64,000 nt of DNA from NCBI GenBank assembly GCA_026392115.1, contig JAPLCQ010000098.1, positions 1 through 64,000 on the forward strand, given 5' to 3'. The stretch is from Armatimonadota bacterium (GTDB lineage: Bacteria; Armatimonadota; Chthonomonadetes; Chthonomonadales; CAJBBX01). Under the pieces are notes generated by a model, which saw only the letters and a program-made list of their open reading frames with translations, did no database searches and was not told the origin of the DNA. The position numbers and the translations under genes are program-made. Positions 42,929 through 53,140 of the stretch are shown piece by piece (position 1 is the first letter of the stretch; the number at the start of each line of letters is the position of its first letter).

Positions 42929-44899
42929 TCAGCCGTAGGGCCAGACGATGAAGGTCTTCGTGCCCAGCAAGGCGCTGAGCGCCATCCATGCGGTTCCCGC
43001 GGCGCACTCGCCCAGGACGATGCCCAGGAAGAGCGGCAGCGCCTGCCGGTAGAGCCGCAGGCCGCCCGCCTTGAGCAGCGACACCTTGATGACCCACGCC
43101 GCCAGCAACGAGAGCCACATGAGCGACATGCACCAGTTGCTCGAGATCGCATATCCCACGGGGTGGAACGGGAAGCCTACCGCTCCCATCCGCACCGCGC
43201 CCAGCGCAGCCGCCACGGCGAAGCCCACGCCCACCGCCGCCACGGCCGGCCGCCGCTGCAGCGCCGTGATGCCGCCCTGCATCAGGTTCGTGATGTGGTC
43301 GTACGGCTCCTTGCCGAAGATCGCGCTGACGTAGGGAGGGTCGCAGTGCGAGATGGCGCCCCAGCGGTAGTTCAGCGCCACATCCGCCGCGAAGCCGCAG
43401 AGCGCGCCCCAGCAGGCGAACGCCACCAGCGCCCAGAAGATGCCCCGCAGGCTGACGCCGGACCTGGCCTGCGCCTGCAGGCCCTCGGCGTGGACCGCCA
43501 TGGGGCAGGCGCGGTAGTTGCGGTTGAACCCGTGGCTCAGGGCCAGCGCCACCAGATCCTGGTCGCGGAACGCCTCCTTGCCGAAGGCCAGCGGCAGCAG
43601 GCGCATGGGGCCCATCTGGCCCAGGTCGTGGGCAGGCGTGCCCATCTCCGCCCGGAGCCGGGTGATGGCGACGGCGGCCATGAGGTAGATGAAGAGCGTG
43701 CCGCAGGCCACCCATGCCGCCATGCCCATCTTCGTGAGGAACCAGAGCGCCGCGGACAGCGCCGCCAGCACGCCCAGCGAGGCCGTGCGCGGGTGGAGCG
43801 GGTCGCCGGCGGTGACCTCCACGTCGCGCGTCCAGAGCGCCGAGAAGCCGCGCCGGAGCGCCTTGCGGGCCGTGTAGAGCGTGAACACCGCGATGGCCAT
43901 GTAGGCCCCGAACGACTGCTCGAAGACGAACGGGAAGCCGGGGATATCCGTGTAGCCGTTGGCCGCCGCCACCACGGGCTGCAGCTTCCAGATGATGAAG
44001 AAGAACCAGCAGGAGAAGAGCAGGTCGGTGGGCAGCATCACGCCGAGCCCCATGATCCACGGGAAGAAGGCCACGGGCAGCCACGCGATGGCGTTCCATG
44101 GCGGCGCGGTGAGGAGCTGCTGCGCCGTCTGGAACCGGATGTAGGGCTCCGCGATGGTCGGCCAGAGCGTGTGGAGCCCGAACCAGGTGTCATGCGCCAC
44201 GGCAGCCGCGAAGCCGAGCAGGAAGAGGCGATTGGTCCAGAGCGGCTGACGGGGCTGCACCAGGTCCAGCGGCAGCTGAGCCAGCGGGAATGCCAGCCGC
44301 TCGTTCTCGGCCCACTGCCGCCGCAAGAGCGAGTTGAGGCAGGCCCCGCAGAAGACCAGCGCGCCCAGGAAGGCCGCCCAGCAGAGCGCAGGCCCCAGCC
44401 AGACGCCCGCCTCGCCGGAGCGCCACAGGTCCGCGCCGCCCAGCCAGTAGTGCTCCACCGCCGAGGGATCGCTCACCGTGAGCCGGCGCGGGAGGAGCGG
44501 CAGGATCGCGCTCTCCCACTTGTTGCCCGCGTTGGCGTACCTGAAGGGGTAGGTTAGGATCGGAACCAACACCTCCATGGTGTCGTGCGCCGACATGACG
44601 GCGGCCATGAAGACCAGGAAGTAGACGGTCACCATCTCCGCCGGGCTGAGCCGCCAGGATGCGCGTATCCGGCCGGCCGCGCCGCTGCCCGCCACCAACA
44701 GCAGAAGCAGGGCCATCATGTGCGGGTAGACCGAGACCGTCGTGGGCTGACCCGCGTACCGAATGGCCTCCACCGAGACGTTGACCCACGCCGCCACAGG
44801 CGCCAGCAGGGCCGCCAGAACGATGGAGCGGAGGGTGATCCGGCCGAAGGGTGTGGGGGTATTGGAGGGGGTCATGAGACAGGGCGCCGTTACGGCCAT
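42929..44899 (-). CDS. Polytopic membrane protein, DUF6785/DUF6784-like
   Basis: A 656-residue integral membrane protein with about a dozen hydrophobic segments spread along its length (for example MMALLLLLVAGSGAAG, MVTVYFLVFMAAVMSAHDTM, IVLGECAAGTAWMALSAL). The order of segments and the motifs LSPAEMVTVYFLVFM and DLGQMGPMRLLPLAFG match proteins annotated as DUF6785, often OPT-transporter-like; the substrate is unknown. ATG 44899 is preferred (AGGAG and GGGG upstream); ATG 44875 is 8 codons downstream. It is divergent from the secreted clan-A glycosidase, which suggests a link to glycan uptake (inference). Confidence 0.75.
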   Translation of the reverse strand: MAVTAPCLMTPSNTPTPFGRITLRSIVLAALLAPVAAWVNVSVEAIRYAGQPTTVSVYPHMMALLLLLVAGSGAAGRIRASWRLSPAEMVTVYFLVFMAAVMSAHDTMEVLVPILTYPFRYANAGNKWESAILPLLPRRLTVSDPSAVEHYWLGGADLWRSGEAGVWLGPALCWAAFLGALVFCGACLNSLLRRQWAENERLAFPLAQLPLDLVQPRQPLWTNRLFLLGFAAAVAHDTWFGLHTLWPTIAEPYIRFQTAQQLLTAPPWNAIAWLPVAFFPWIMGLGVMLPTDLLFSCWFFFIIWKLQPVVAAANGYTDIPGFPFVFEQSFGAYMAIAVFTLYTARKALRRGFSALWTRDVEVTAGDPLHPRTASLGVLAALSAALWFLTKMGMAAWVACGTLFIYLMAAVAITRLRAEMGTPAHDLGQMGPMRLLPLAFGKEAFRDQDLVALALSHGFNRNYRACPMAVHAEGLQAQARSGVSLRGIFWALVAFACWGALCGFAADVALNYRWGAISHCDPPYVSAIFGKEPYDHITNLMQGGITALQRRPAVAAVGVGFAVAAALGAVRMGAVGFPFHPVGYAISSNWCMSLMWLSLLAAWVIKVSLLKAGGLRLYRQALPLFLGIVLGECAAGTAWMALSALLGTKTFIVWPYG

Positions 44900-44935
44900 A
44901 GGGTACCCCAAGGCTCCTGACGCGCACCGACGTGG

Positions 44936-44965
44936 TTGACGGGATGGCCGTCTGTTCCGCATAAT
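44936..44965 (+). promoter_or_regulatory. Promoter of the secreted clan-A glycosidase
   Basis: TTGACG, an 18-base spacer and CATAAT (five of six to consensus). The predicted start is near 44972, about 45 bases before ATG 45017. Confidence 0.65.
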
Positions 44966-45016
44966 CGGGCCGTGCGGCGCACCCCAGTCAGGGGTCTGCG
45001 CCCGAGGAGTACTACG

Positions 45017-46798
45017 ATGCAATCGGGCCTGTGGGCATGGGTGGCCGCCCTGTGTGCCGCCTCGGCGGCGATGGGGGCGCCTTCGGTGGTGACCATCGAG
45101 AAGCAGGGGCAGGGCTGGGCGCTGAAGCGCAACGGCGAGGCTTACGCCGTCAAAGGCGCAGGCGGCGACGGATCGCTGGAACTGCTCGCACGTCTGGGCG
45201 GCAACTCGGTTCGCACGTGGGGCGCGGAGTCGGCCCAGGCCACCCTCGATGCCGCCCAGAAGCTGGGCCTCAGCGTCACGCTGGGCATCTGGCTCGGCCA
45301 CCCGCGGCACGGCTTCGACTACAACAACGTCGACCAGGTGGCCAAACAGCTCGACGAGGTCCGCAAGGCCGTCCTCCAGTTCAAGGACCATCCCGCCCTG
45401 CTCATGTGGGGCCTCGGCAACGAGATGGAGGGCGACGGGGCCAACGCGGCCGTCTGGAGCGCGCTGGAGGGCGCCGCGGCCATGGTGAAGCGCCTCGACC
45501 CCAACCATCCGACCATGACGGTCGTCGCCGAGTTGGGCGGACCCAAGGTCGGCGCCATCCACAAGCTCTGCCCCAGCATCGATGTTGTGGGCATCAACAG
45601 CTACGCCGGCGCCGTCTCCGTGGCCGAGCGCTACGCCAAGGCCGGCGGCACGAAGCCCTACATCCTCACCGAGTTCGGCCCGCCCGGCACCTGGGAGGTG
45701 GAGAAGACCGCCTGGGGCGCGGTCATCGAGCCCACCAGCGAGGCCAAAGCGGGCTGGTACCGCCGCGCCTACGCCGAGGCCATCGTGGGCAGGCCGCTCT
45801 GCCTTGGCTCGTACGCCTTCACCTGGGGGCACAAGCAGGAGGCCACCACCACCTGGTTCGGTATGCTGCTGGCCGACGGCTGCCGCGTGGCCGCCGCCGA
45901 TGTTGCCCAGGAGGTCTGGTCCGGCAAGCCCCCGGCCAACCGGTGCCCCGTCATCGGTTCGCTGAAGGTCTCCCCGTCCGATGCGCTGGACCCCGGCGCG
46001 TCCCTCTCCGCCACGCTGGCCGCCTCGGACCCCGAGGGCGACAAGCTGGCCGTGGAGTGGGTGTTGCAGGCCGAAGCCGAGCGCTACTTCACGGGCGGCG
46101 ACGCCGAGGCGGCTCCGCCGGTCGTCGCAGGCGCCCTGATCCGCTCGTCGCTTGCAGGCGCGGATCTGAAGGTGCCCGCCGAGCCGGGCCAGTACCGCCT
46201 CTATGCCACCGTGCGCGACGGCAAGGGCGGCGCCGCCACGGCCAACGTTCCGTTGTTGGTGAAGGGTGAGCGCAAGGTCCCGCCCGCCGCCAGAGCCGCC
46301 CTGCCGCTGGTGGTCTACGAGGAGCGCGACCGCAAGTCGGCGCCCTACGTGCCCACGGGCTGGATGGGCAACCGCACCGCCGTGAAGATGGACGAAGCCT
46401 GCACCGTTAAGCCGTTCGCCGGCGCCACCTGCATCCGGTGCGAGTACACCGCGACGGCGGACTGGGCCGGCGTGGTCTGGCAGAGCCCGCCCGACGACTG
46501 GGGCGACCAGCCCGGCGGCTGGAACCTGACCGGGGCCAAGCGCCTCACGTTTCGCGTGCGCGGCGAGAAGGGCGGCGAGGTCGCGAGCTTCATGTTCGGC
46601 GTGTTGGGGCGGGACAAGAAGTACTTCGACTCCGCCGACGCCAAGAAGGCCGACGTCAAGCTGACGCAGGAGTGGACCGAGGTGACCATCGACCTGGCGG
46701 GTAAGGACCTGAGCCGCATCAAGACCGGATTCGCCTGGACGGTTGCGGGGCAGGGCGCGCCCGTGGTCTTCTACCTCGACGACATCCGGTACGAGTAG
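45017..46798 (+). CDS. Secreted clan GH-A glycoside hydrolase with C-terminal sugar-binding-like domains
   Basis: A 593-residue exported enzyme: signal peptide MQSGLWAWVAALCAASAAMG, then a TIM barrel (about 30-320) with the acid/base Glu136 in MWGLGNEMEG and the nucleophile Glu219 in YILTEFGPPG, the GH2/GH5-type clan-A layout. An Ig-like domain (about 335-440, PSDALDPGASLSATLAASDP) and a terminal beta-sandwich (about 450-593, FAGATCIRCEYTATADWAG and VVFYLDDIRYE) resembling a carbohydrate-binding module follow. Substrate not determinable. GAGGAG lies about 7 bases before ATG 45017; an in-frame ATG at 44936 would lose the signal peptide. Confidence 0.85.
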   Translation: MQSGLWAWVAALCAASAAMGAPSVVTIEKQGQGWALKRNGEAYAVKGAGGDGSLELLARLGGNSVRTWGAESAQATLDAAQKLGLSVTLGIWLGHPRHGFDYNNVDQVAKQLDEVRKAVLQFKDHPALLMWGLGNEMEGDGANAAVWSALEGAAAMVKRLDPNHPTMTVVAELGGPKVGAIHKLCPSIDVVGINSYAGAVSVAERYAKAGGTKPYILTEFGPPGTWEVEKTAWGAVIEPTSEAKAGWYRRAYAEAIVGRPLCLGSYAFTWGHKQEATTTWFGMLLADGCRVAAADVAQEVWSGKPPANRCPVIGSLKVSPSDALDPGASLSATLAASDPEGDKLAVEWVLQAEAERYFTGGDAEAAPPVVAGALIRSSLAGADLKVPAEPGQYRLYATVRDGKGGAATANVPLLVKGERKVPPAARAALPLVVYEERDRKSAPYVPTGWMGNRTAVKMDEACTVKPFAGATCIRCEYTATADWAGVVWQSPPDDWGDQPGGWNLTGAKRLTFRVRGEKGGEVASFMFGVLGRDKKYFDSADAKKADVKLTQEWTEVTIDLAGKDLSRIKTGFAWTVAGQGAPVVFYLDDIRYE

Positions 46799-46838
46799 GC
46801 GGTGCGCCGACGGAGCGGCCGGCGCACCGCCGCTCCGT
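46799..46838. terminator. Interlocked bidirectional terminator
   Basis: Two overlapping stems. GCGGTGCGCCG (46799-46809) pairs with 46820-46830, and ACGGAGCGGC (46810-46819) pairs with 46829-46838. The plus-strand transcript would fold the first stem first and the minus-strand transcript the second. It lies between the convergent stops of the glycosidase and URO-D-family genes. Confidence 0.6.
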
Positions 46839-47815
46839 CAGGCCTTGGCCAGACTCCGTGAGAGCTCGTAGGCCGTGTCGAACGCCACCTTCAGCTCCTC
46901 GATGGAGCAGTGGTCCTGCACGAAGTGGGTAGTGCAGAAGAGCAGGCCGCCGTCGGCGAAGAGCCGCATCACGCGCTCGATCTCGCTCTTCAGCTTCGCC
47001 AGATCGCCGAAGCCGATGGTGGTCTGCACGTCCAGCCCGCCCATCACCGAGAACTCGTGGCTCCAGTTGGCCTTCTGGTCGGCAAGGCTCATGCCCGCCG
47101 ACTCCTGCCACGGGTGCACCACGTTGTAACCCAGCTTCACGATGCCGTCGATGACCGAGTTATTGTTACCGTCCGTATGGAGGCTGAGGGTGCATCCCCG
47201 GGCGCGGACGGCGTCGCATGTGGGCTTGTGCGCCGGGTACATGAGCTTCCACCAGGTCTTCGGCGAGAAGAGCAATCCGCGCTCTGCGCCCCAGTCGTCG
47301 CTGATGTGGACCATATCCACGCCCAGGTCGATGCAGTTCATGGCGAAGCGCCGGTTCCACTCGGCCTGACGCGCATAGACCCGCGCCAGCACGTCGGGGT
47401 ACATGGCCAGGTACATCAGGTGGTTCTCGATGCCGAGGACCCCGTTCAGGCACTCGAAGATGCCCGGCGTCTGCACGTAGACGAAGCGCCCGCGCTCGGT
47501 CTGGTGGTGCTTGATGGCCGCCGCGATGTCGTCGTAGTCCGACGTGCGGTCGGGATCGGTCATCGGCAGCTCGAGGGCGACCTCGGGCAGGATCGGCCCG
47601 CTGGCCGCGGCCTGCTGCAGCGCGGCGCCCTCATACGAGGCGGGTCCGCCGAAGATGTGGGCCAGGTCGAACTCGTAGTGGTCCTCGAAGGCGTCGCACG
47701 AGCCGAACGCCTGGCTGATCGGCCCGTCCATGTTGGCCCGGACCCAGCCATAGATCGGGATGCGGTCCGGCTTGCCGTGCTCGATGACGGTCCGAACTCT
47801 TTCACGTGATGTCAT
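46838..47815 (-). CDS. Uroporphyrinogen-decarboxylase-family protein (not HemE)
   Basis: A 325-residue URO-D-fold protein. The start SRERVRTVIEHGKPDRIP, then HISDDWGAERGLLFSPKTWW, HTDGNNNSVIDGIVKLGY, and VMGGLDVQTTIGFGD are typical of the URO-D superfamily branch that includes corrinoid-dependent methyltransferases (MtaA/CmuA-like) and many uncharacterised members next to sugar genes. Heme synthesis is unlikely. ATG 47815 has GAGGAG 9 bases upstream, while ATG 47824 has none at a usable distance. It lies 72 bases after the GH116 pair on the same strand, so a link to glycoside or methylated-sugar metabolism is possible. Confidence 0.8.
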   Translation of the reverse strand: MTSRERVRTVIEHGKPDRIPIYGWVRANMDGPISQAFGSCDAFEDHYEFDLAHIFGGPASYEGAALQQAAASGPILPEVALELPMTDPDRTSDYDDIAAAIKHHQTERGRFVYVQTPGIFECLNGVLGIENHLMYLAMYPDVLARVYARQAEWNRRFAMNCIDLGVDMVHISDDWGAERGLLFSPKTWWKLMYPAHKPTCDAVRARGCTLSLHTDGNNNSVIDGIVKLGYNVVHPWQESAGMSLADQKANWSHEFSVMGGLDVQTTIGFGDLAKLKSEIERVMRLFADGGLLFCTTHFVQDHCSIEELKVAFDTAYELSRSLAKA

Positions 47816-47887
47816 AGGTAGCATCTCCTCGCGCCGGGGGCGCCTCTGGGGCCTGGGCCCTTGCGCCGAGAGTATAGCCGCACGCCG

Positions 47888-50428
47888 CTACGCCCAGCAT
47901 GAGTACTCCGAGCCGGCAACCAGGGTCATGCCGTCTTCCTCCGTCACCGCCCTGTGCGCGGCCTCATCGACTCTGGCCGTCGTCGCATCGAACCAGATTC
48001 CGAGTGACTTCAGCTTCAGTGCGCCGCTCAGTACCCTCAGGAGGCAGGAGGTAGGCGTCGCCTCAATCTCGCCCCAGGCGCCGTCCACCGACCAGAAGCA
48101 GCGGAAGCGACCATTGACCCACCGTTTCGGCGCGAAGCCCAGCGCCCTGCGTCTCGCGTCGAAGGTGAAGCCGCTGTAGGTGAGCAGGAGGCCGTACGAG
48201 GCCATGGAGCGCGCGTAGTTGCTGCCGCACTCGATCTCGTTCCACGGGTTCCGGGCCTCGCCGTCGTACCGGGCGCGCACGGCCTCGACCACGCGCTCGC
48301 CCTCGGCCACCAGGCCGCGCGAGATCATCAGCCCGGCGGCGGCGTACTCGAAGCCGTGCATGGTCTCCTGCGCATACGTGAGCGGAATGCGCGGCTTCCG
48401 GGCGCCTTCGGGCCAGTCGCACATCACCAGCCCGGCCTCGTCGTTCAGGCAGAAGAGGCGCCAGGGGTTGTAGTGGTTGCGGATGGGGTCCTTGAAGTTG
48501 TGCGCGTAGAGCGACGCCAGCGCCGACCGCACATGGTTCGGGTCCAGCAGGTCGTCCAGGCCGTAGAGGTCCGCGTGCCATTGCGCCAGCACCTGGTCGA
48601 TGCCGCAGCCTTCGCCCACCTGGTACTTGATCTCGCCATGCTCCTCGGACCAGTACTCCAGCGCGCCGAAGGCCTCCAGCGTGGCCCTGTCGGTCAGGTC
48701 CACCCACTGGCCGTAGTAGCTGCCGTTGTAGACATTGGCGTCGATCCACCCACGTCCGCGTCTTGCCAGGGCCCGGTAGCTCGCGGCAGTGGCGGGATCG
48801 CCGAGGGCGTCCGCCATCTCGGCTCCGGCCCGTAGCGCGCCCAGGTAGAAGCCGGTGAGCCACGCATTGGGCCCGAAGAGCTCCATGTCGAGCGTGTGGT
48901 GCTGGCGGCCCCAGAGCACGCCGGTCTTGTCGGGGTCCCAGCGGTCTGGGTTCTCGGGGCTCCAGGCGAACTCGATGGAGGCCTTCACCGCGGGCCAGAG
49001 CCGCCGGAGCCACTCGGTATCACCGCAGATCCTCCAGTCCCGGTACGTCTTCATCACGCCGCCGAACTGGCCGTCGGCGCAGGGCCGGAAGCCAGAGGGC
49101 TCCACGCCCAGGGGTAGCTGGATGCGGAACGGCATGGCGCCTGAGGGCCGTAGGTTGTGCCGGTAGTCTGCCTCGCGCATGGAGCGCTCGAGGTCGGGGA
49201 AGAGGAAGGGCAACGCCTGCGCGTAGTTCCAGACGTGCGTGCAGGAGCCCTCGCAGCAGCCCGAATCCGGGTGGCAGCCTTCGAACCCATAGAAGGTGCC
49301 GTCCTCCAGCCGCATCACGGTGGGCGACTTGAGGATGCTCAGGTTGGCCGAGATCGCGTCGAGCGCGGGCTCGGGCAGCGTGGAGGCGAAAAGCGCATCG
49401 CGGAAGGCCCGGGTCTCGTCCGCGAAACATTGCCACCGGTACAGCGCATAGGAGGCGCTCTGGCGCGATGTGGGCCAGACCTTGGCGTACCAGTTGCGCC
49501 AGGTGCGCGGCACGCCCGCCCTGGCGCAGGCGTCGCCGCTGCCTGCGTTCCAGTGGTTGGTCCGGTTGGGGAAGCACCAGCTGATGACGAACCTGACCTT
49601 GCCCGCCTTGCCCGGCGGCACGCTGATGCGTGCGGCGAGCGTGGCGTGGTTGTCGCGCCCGACCTCGTCGACCGCGTAGGTCCGGTCCTTCGGCAGGCCC
49701 GGCTCCGTGAAGTCGCGCCAGTAGACCTCCAGGTTGTCGTTCCAGCCTCCTCGGTACCAGTAGGACTGAACGGCCCAATCCGAGGCGTCGGTAGCCAGCG
49801 TCAGGTCGCCGTAGCCGGGGTCATCGGCGGCCAGACCCGTCGTGCCCAGCGTCACGGCGCGTTCTTTCGCGGCAACCGTATGAACGTTGGGCGCCGGCAA
49901 CGGGTTGGCCAGCGTCCCGGCGAAGGTGTAGGTTAGGGGCTCGCTTCCGGTGTTGCGGACCTCGAACTCGAACATAGCCACCGGCATGCCTGAGGCGTGC
50001 GCGTCGCCGGGCACGAAGGGGTTGAGCGCCGTCATCCGCACGCGCCCGGGGAAGCTCGAGTCGACGAAGCGCACGCAGGCGATGGGGAACCGGCCGTCGA
50101 ACTCCGTCGACCGGAAGTGCGGCATTCCCGCCATCGTCTGCCGGGGCGCGCCGAAGCCGAACGAGCCAAAGTCGCCCAGCCCGAACTGGCCGGAGTAGGG
50201 CGGCGGAAGGTCGCCGTTGAGCACCCGGGCGTCCAGCACCCGCCCGCCCGCCTCGGCCTTGACGGCGAAGTGCGAGAAGCCGTTGAAGCTCCCCTTGTTC
50301 GGCCGGTTGTAAATCTCCCAGTCCAGCAGCCGGCCGTTGCCGCCCAGCCCGATGCACCCGGTACCGATGCCGCCCAGCGGGAAGGATATCTGCGCCGTCT
50401 TGCGACCCTTGTAGGTGAAGCGTGACAT
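47888..50428 (-). CDS. GH116-family beta-glycosidase, paralogue 1
   Basis: An 846-residue cytoplasmic enzyme of glycoside hydrolase family 116 (non-lysosomal glucosylceramidase type; bacterial members cleave beta-glucosides or beta-xylosides). The N-terminal domain opens [19 protein letters not shown] and [13 protein letters not shown], hallmarks of the family; the catalytic (alpha/alpha)6 domain contains [20 protein letters not shown] and [20 protein letters not shown]. No signal peptide. It starts 4 bases after the stop of its paralogue, so they are translationally linked. The ribosome site is weak, consistent with coupling. Confidence 0.88.
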   Translation of the reverse strand: MSRFTYKGRKTAQISFPLGGIGTGCIGLGGNGRLLDWEIYNRPNKGSFNGFSHFAVKAEAGGRVLDARVLNGDLPPPYSGQFGLGDFGSFGFGAPRQTMAGMPHFRSTEFDGRFPIACVRFVDSSFPGRVRMTALNPFVPGDAHASGMPVAMFEFEVRNTGSEPLTYTFAGTLANPLPAPNVHTVAAKERAVTLGTTGLAADDPGYGDLTLATDASDWAVQSYWYRGGWNDNLEVYWRDFTEPGLPKDRTYAVDEVGRDNHATLAARISVPPGKAGKVRFVISWCFPNRTNHWNAGSGDACARAGVPRTWRNWYAKVWPTSRQSASYALYRWQCFADETRAFRDALFASTLPEPALDAISANLSILKSPTVMRLEDGTFYGFEGCHPDSGCCEGSCTHVWNYAQALPFLFPDLERSMREADYRHNLRPSGAMPFRIQLPLGVEPSGFRPCADGQFGGVMKTYRDWRICGDTEWLRRLWPAVKASIEFAWSPENPDRWDPDKTGVLWGRQHHTLDMELFGPNAWLTGFYLGALRAGAEMADALGDPATAASYRALARRGRGWIDANVYNGSYYGQWVDLTDRATLEAFGALEYWSEEHGEIKYQVGEGCGIDQVLAQWHADLYGLDDLLDPNHVRSALASLYAHNFKDPIRNHYNPWRLFCLNDEAGLVMCDWPEGARKPRIPLTYAQETMHGFEYAAAGLMISRGLVAEGERVVEAVRARYDGEARNPWNEIECGSNYARSMASYGLLLTYSGFTFDARRRALGFAPKRWVNGRFRCFWSVDGAWGEIEATPTSCLLRVLSGALKLKSLGIWFDATTARVDEAAHRAVTEEDGMTLVAGSEYSCWA

Positions 50429-50432
50429 GGGC

Positions 50433-52991
50433 CTAAGCCACCGTCAGCGTGAGGGCGTCGCCCGCGCACAGCTGCACGCCGCCCTCAAGAAGGAAGGAGC
50501 CGCCGTCGGTCCTGCGCGCCGCCACGGTCGCTCCGTTCAGCCTGGCCACGACGTGGCCCGACGGCGACTGCGGCAGGACGATCTCGGCCAGCGTCACCTC
50601 GCCCCACTCGATCGTCAACGCGGCAACGTAAGCCCGGCCGCCGACCTGTTCGAAGACGCCCCACGCGGTGCCGGCCGTGAAGAAGCAGGTGAAGGCATCG
50701 CGTCGGATGCGTGGCTCGAAGCGGATTAGCTGCCTCGGCGCCCTGTAGACGCACCCGGAGAGCGCCGTGATCAGGCTCCAGGAGGCCATGGCGCGTGCAT
50801 AGTGGTGGCCGCACTCGAACTCGTTCCAAGGGTTGCGCTTCAGTCCGTCGTGCCGGTTTCGCACGGCCCGCACGATCGAGAGACCTTCCTCGATGAGTCC
50901 CTCGTAGAGCAGGTGCGCGGCGACCTGGTACTCGATGCCGGTCCAGACCTCGTCGGCGTAGGGGAAGGGATAGGTGGGCCTGCCGCCGTTGGGCCACGAG
51001 CAGAGCAGTAGCCCCGCCTCGTCGTTCAGGGCGTAGACCCGCTGCACCGAGGCGTGGGCGCTCAGGTCGGGCCGGAAGTTGTGAGTATGGATGGCCTTCA
51101 GCGCCGAGCGGACCTTGTCGCCCGGCAGCACGTGGCCCAGCCCCACGACCTCGGCGAACCACTGGCCCAGCAGGTGGTCGCTGAGGCATCCGGCGCCGTA
51201 CTGGTACCGCGGCTCCTCGGTGGCGCCCTCTGGCCGGATCACGGTCTGCGTGAAGTACTCGCCGTTCCAGAGCCGGTCCGTGGTCGCCTCGGAGCCGCGT
51301 GCGCAGAGATCGCGGAAGCGGGCGGCGCGGTCCGGCTCGCCCATGGCCTCGGCCATCTCGGCCCCGGCCTTCAGCGCCGCCAGGTAGAGCGTGCCCATCA
51401 TGGTGTTGGGGCCGTAGAACTCGATGTCGTAGGTGTTGTGCTGCTCGCCCTCCATCACGCCGTCGCCGTCGGCATCCCAGCTGCCTGGCCGCCATGCGTA
51501 CTCCAGGGCGCGCACGATCCCCGGCCAGAGCGACTGTAGGAAGTCGTCGCCGGCGCCCTGCTGCCACTCGCGATAGGCCTTCAGCACGGTGCCCATCTGG
51601 CCGTCGGCCGCAGGCTTGAACTCCCACAGCTGGTCGACAAGCGGCAGGAGCGTGCGGAAGGCCATGTTGCCGTCGGGACGCGTGTTGTGTGCGAAGTCGG
51701 TATACCGGACCGTGCGCTCTAGCGCCGGGAAGAGGTGCGCCACGGCCTGCTCGTAGTTCCAGACGTGGGTGCAGTTCATGGGGCAACAGCCGCAGTTGTC
51801 GCCGCATCCCTCGAAGGCGTTCAGGCGGCCGTCGCCGGTCCGCATGCAGGTGGTGGTGCGCAGGATGGAGGCGTTGGCGGACGCGGCGTCGAGCACCTCG
51901 TCGGGCAGCGTGCTGCCGAAGAGGGCCCTGCGGTACGCATCGGTGCCGGCCTCTAGCTCGGGGAGGCGGTCCAGCGCCTCGCGGGCGACCGACCAGGCGT
52001 CCGGCCAGAGGCTGGCGTAGTAGGTGGTGAGCGGTCTGCCCTTCACGGCCTCTTCGTTGTTCCAGTGGTTCGACAGGTTCGGAACGTGCCAGGCGATGAT
52101 GAAGGGGATGCGCACGGTCTGCCCTGGCGCGACATCGACGAGCGCGGCCACCGAGCCCACGTCGGTCTGTCCGTCGGGCGTGGGATCGGCGGGGCGCTCG
52201 TCGGTGAGCCGGCCGTCCGACGCGAAGTCGTCCCAGAAGCTCTGCACGTCGTCCCACCAGCCGGCGCGCTCCCAGCGCGTGGCGACGGAGACGTCGGGCC
52301 AGGGCGTAACGAGGGCCATGGTTGCGTGCCGCGGGCTGTCGGCCTCGTACTTGCCGGTGGTCATGGCCAGTCCCGCCATGCCCGCCTCGCGGCGGAAGGC
52401 GTTCTGGTTCTGGCCGAAGCCCGCGCAGTGGCGGTTGCTCAGCTTATCGACCCCGTCGTAGCCGCATGCGTTGAGGAGGCTCAGGCAGAGGCTGGCCGAG
52501 ACTGCCTCGGCGCCGGTGTTGGTGAGCGACCAGGTGAAGAGCGCCATGGGCATGCCGCTGGACCGGTCATCCATGGGGATGAAGGGGTTCAAGGCCTCCA
52601 GGCTGACCTCCAGCGGGAGCGCCGGGTCGGAGAAGCTCAGCTCGGCCGTAGGGTAGCCGCCCACGAACTCGCACTCGGCCAGCCGCGGCAGGCCGCTCAC
52701 CGCTCCGGTGGGCAGGCCGAAGCCGGAGTCGTAGGGCGGCAGAATGCGCCGTTCCAGCACGCGCGCAACGGGCTCCTTGCCGGCCGCCTTGGCCCAGAGC
52801 GCGAAGAACGTATAAGGCAGGTCGCGGCCCTTGGCCGGCCGGTTGAAGATTTCCCAGTCGCAGAGCTGGCCCCGGCCGCCCAGCGACACGGTTCCCGTGC
52901 CGATGCCGCCAAGGGGGAAGGCGATCCTCGCCAGGCTCGGGCCGGTGAATCGGCGCAATCGGTCGGACGTCTTGTCGTGTGTCGGCATCAT
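50433..52991 (-). CDS. GH116-family beta-glycosidase, paralogue 2
   Basis: An 852-residue cytoplasmic GH116 enzyme: [52 protein letters not shown] and [20 protein letters not shown]. It is a diverged paralogue of the next gene rather than a recent copy, which suggests different substrate preference. Two adjacent ATGs (52991 and 52988) follow GGGAG at 4 and 7 bases; either is possible. It is divergent from the moxR operon, with about 150 bases between. With the downstream genes it forms a GH116-GH116-URO-D operon. Confidence 0.88.
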   Translation of the reverse strand: MMPTHDKTSDRLRRFTGPSLARIAFPLGGIGTGTVSLGGRGQLCDWEIFNRPAKGRDLPYTFFALWAKAAGKEPVARVLERRILPPYDSGFGLPTGAVSGLPRLAECEFVGGYPTAELSFSDPALPLEVSLEALNPFIPMDDRSSGMPMALFTWSLTNTGAEAVSASLCLSLLNACGYDGVDKLSNRHCAGFGQNQNAFRREAGMAGLAMTTGKYEADSPRHATMALVTPWPDVSVATRWERAGWWDDVQSFWDDFASDGRLTDERPADPTPDGQTDVGSVAALVDVAPGQTVRIPFIIAWHVPNLSNHWNNEEAVKGRPLTTYYASLWPDAWSVAREALDRLPELEAGTDAYRRALFGSTLPDEVLDAASANASILRTTTCMRTGDGRLNAFEGCGDNCGCCPMNCTHVWNYEQAVAHLFPALERTVRYTDFAHNTRPDGNMAFRTLLPLVDQLWEFKPAADGQMGTVLKAYREWQQGAGDDFLQSLWPGIVRALEYAWRPGSWDADGDGVMEGEQHNTYDIEFYGPNTMMGTLYLAALKAGAEMAEAMGEPDRAARFRDLCARGSEATTDRLWNGEYFTQTVIRPEGATEEPRYQYGAGCLSDHLLGQWFAEVVGLGHVLPGDKVRSALKAIHTHNFRPDLSAHASVQRVYALNDEAGLLLCSWPNGGRPTYPFPYADEVWTGIEYQVAAHLLYEGLIEEGLSIVRAVRNRHDGLKRNPWNEFECGHHYARAMASWSLITALSGCVYRAPRQLIRFEPRIRRDAFTCFFTAGTAWGVFEQVGGRAYVAALTIEWGEVTLAEIVLPQSPSGHVVARLNGATVAARRTDGGSFLLEGGVQLCAGDALTLTVA

Positions 52992-53140
52992 GGGGCTCCC
53001 TGATCGCGTATATCGGTCCTATGGGTTTGGCCGCGCGGCTTCCGGAATCCTGCTTGGGCGCACCGATGTCCCTGCGCATGGCTACCGAACCGCATTACCT
53101 GCCCGCTGACGCGAGCGTCAAACATCTACGGAGGTGGCCA

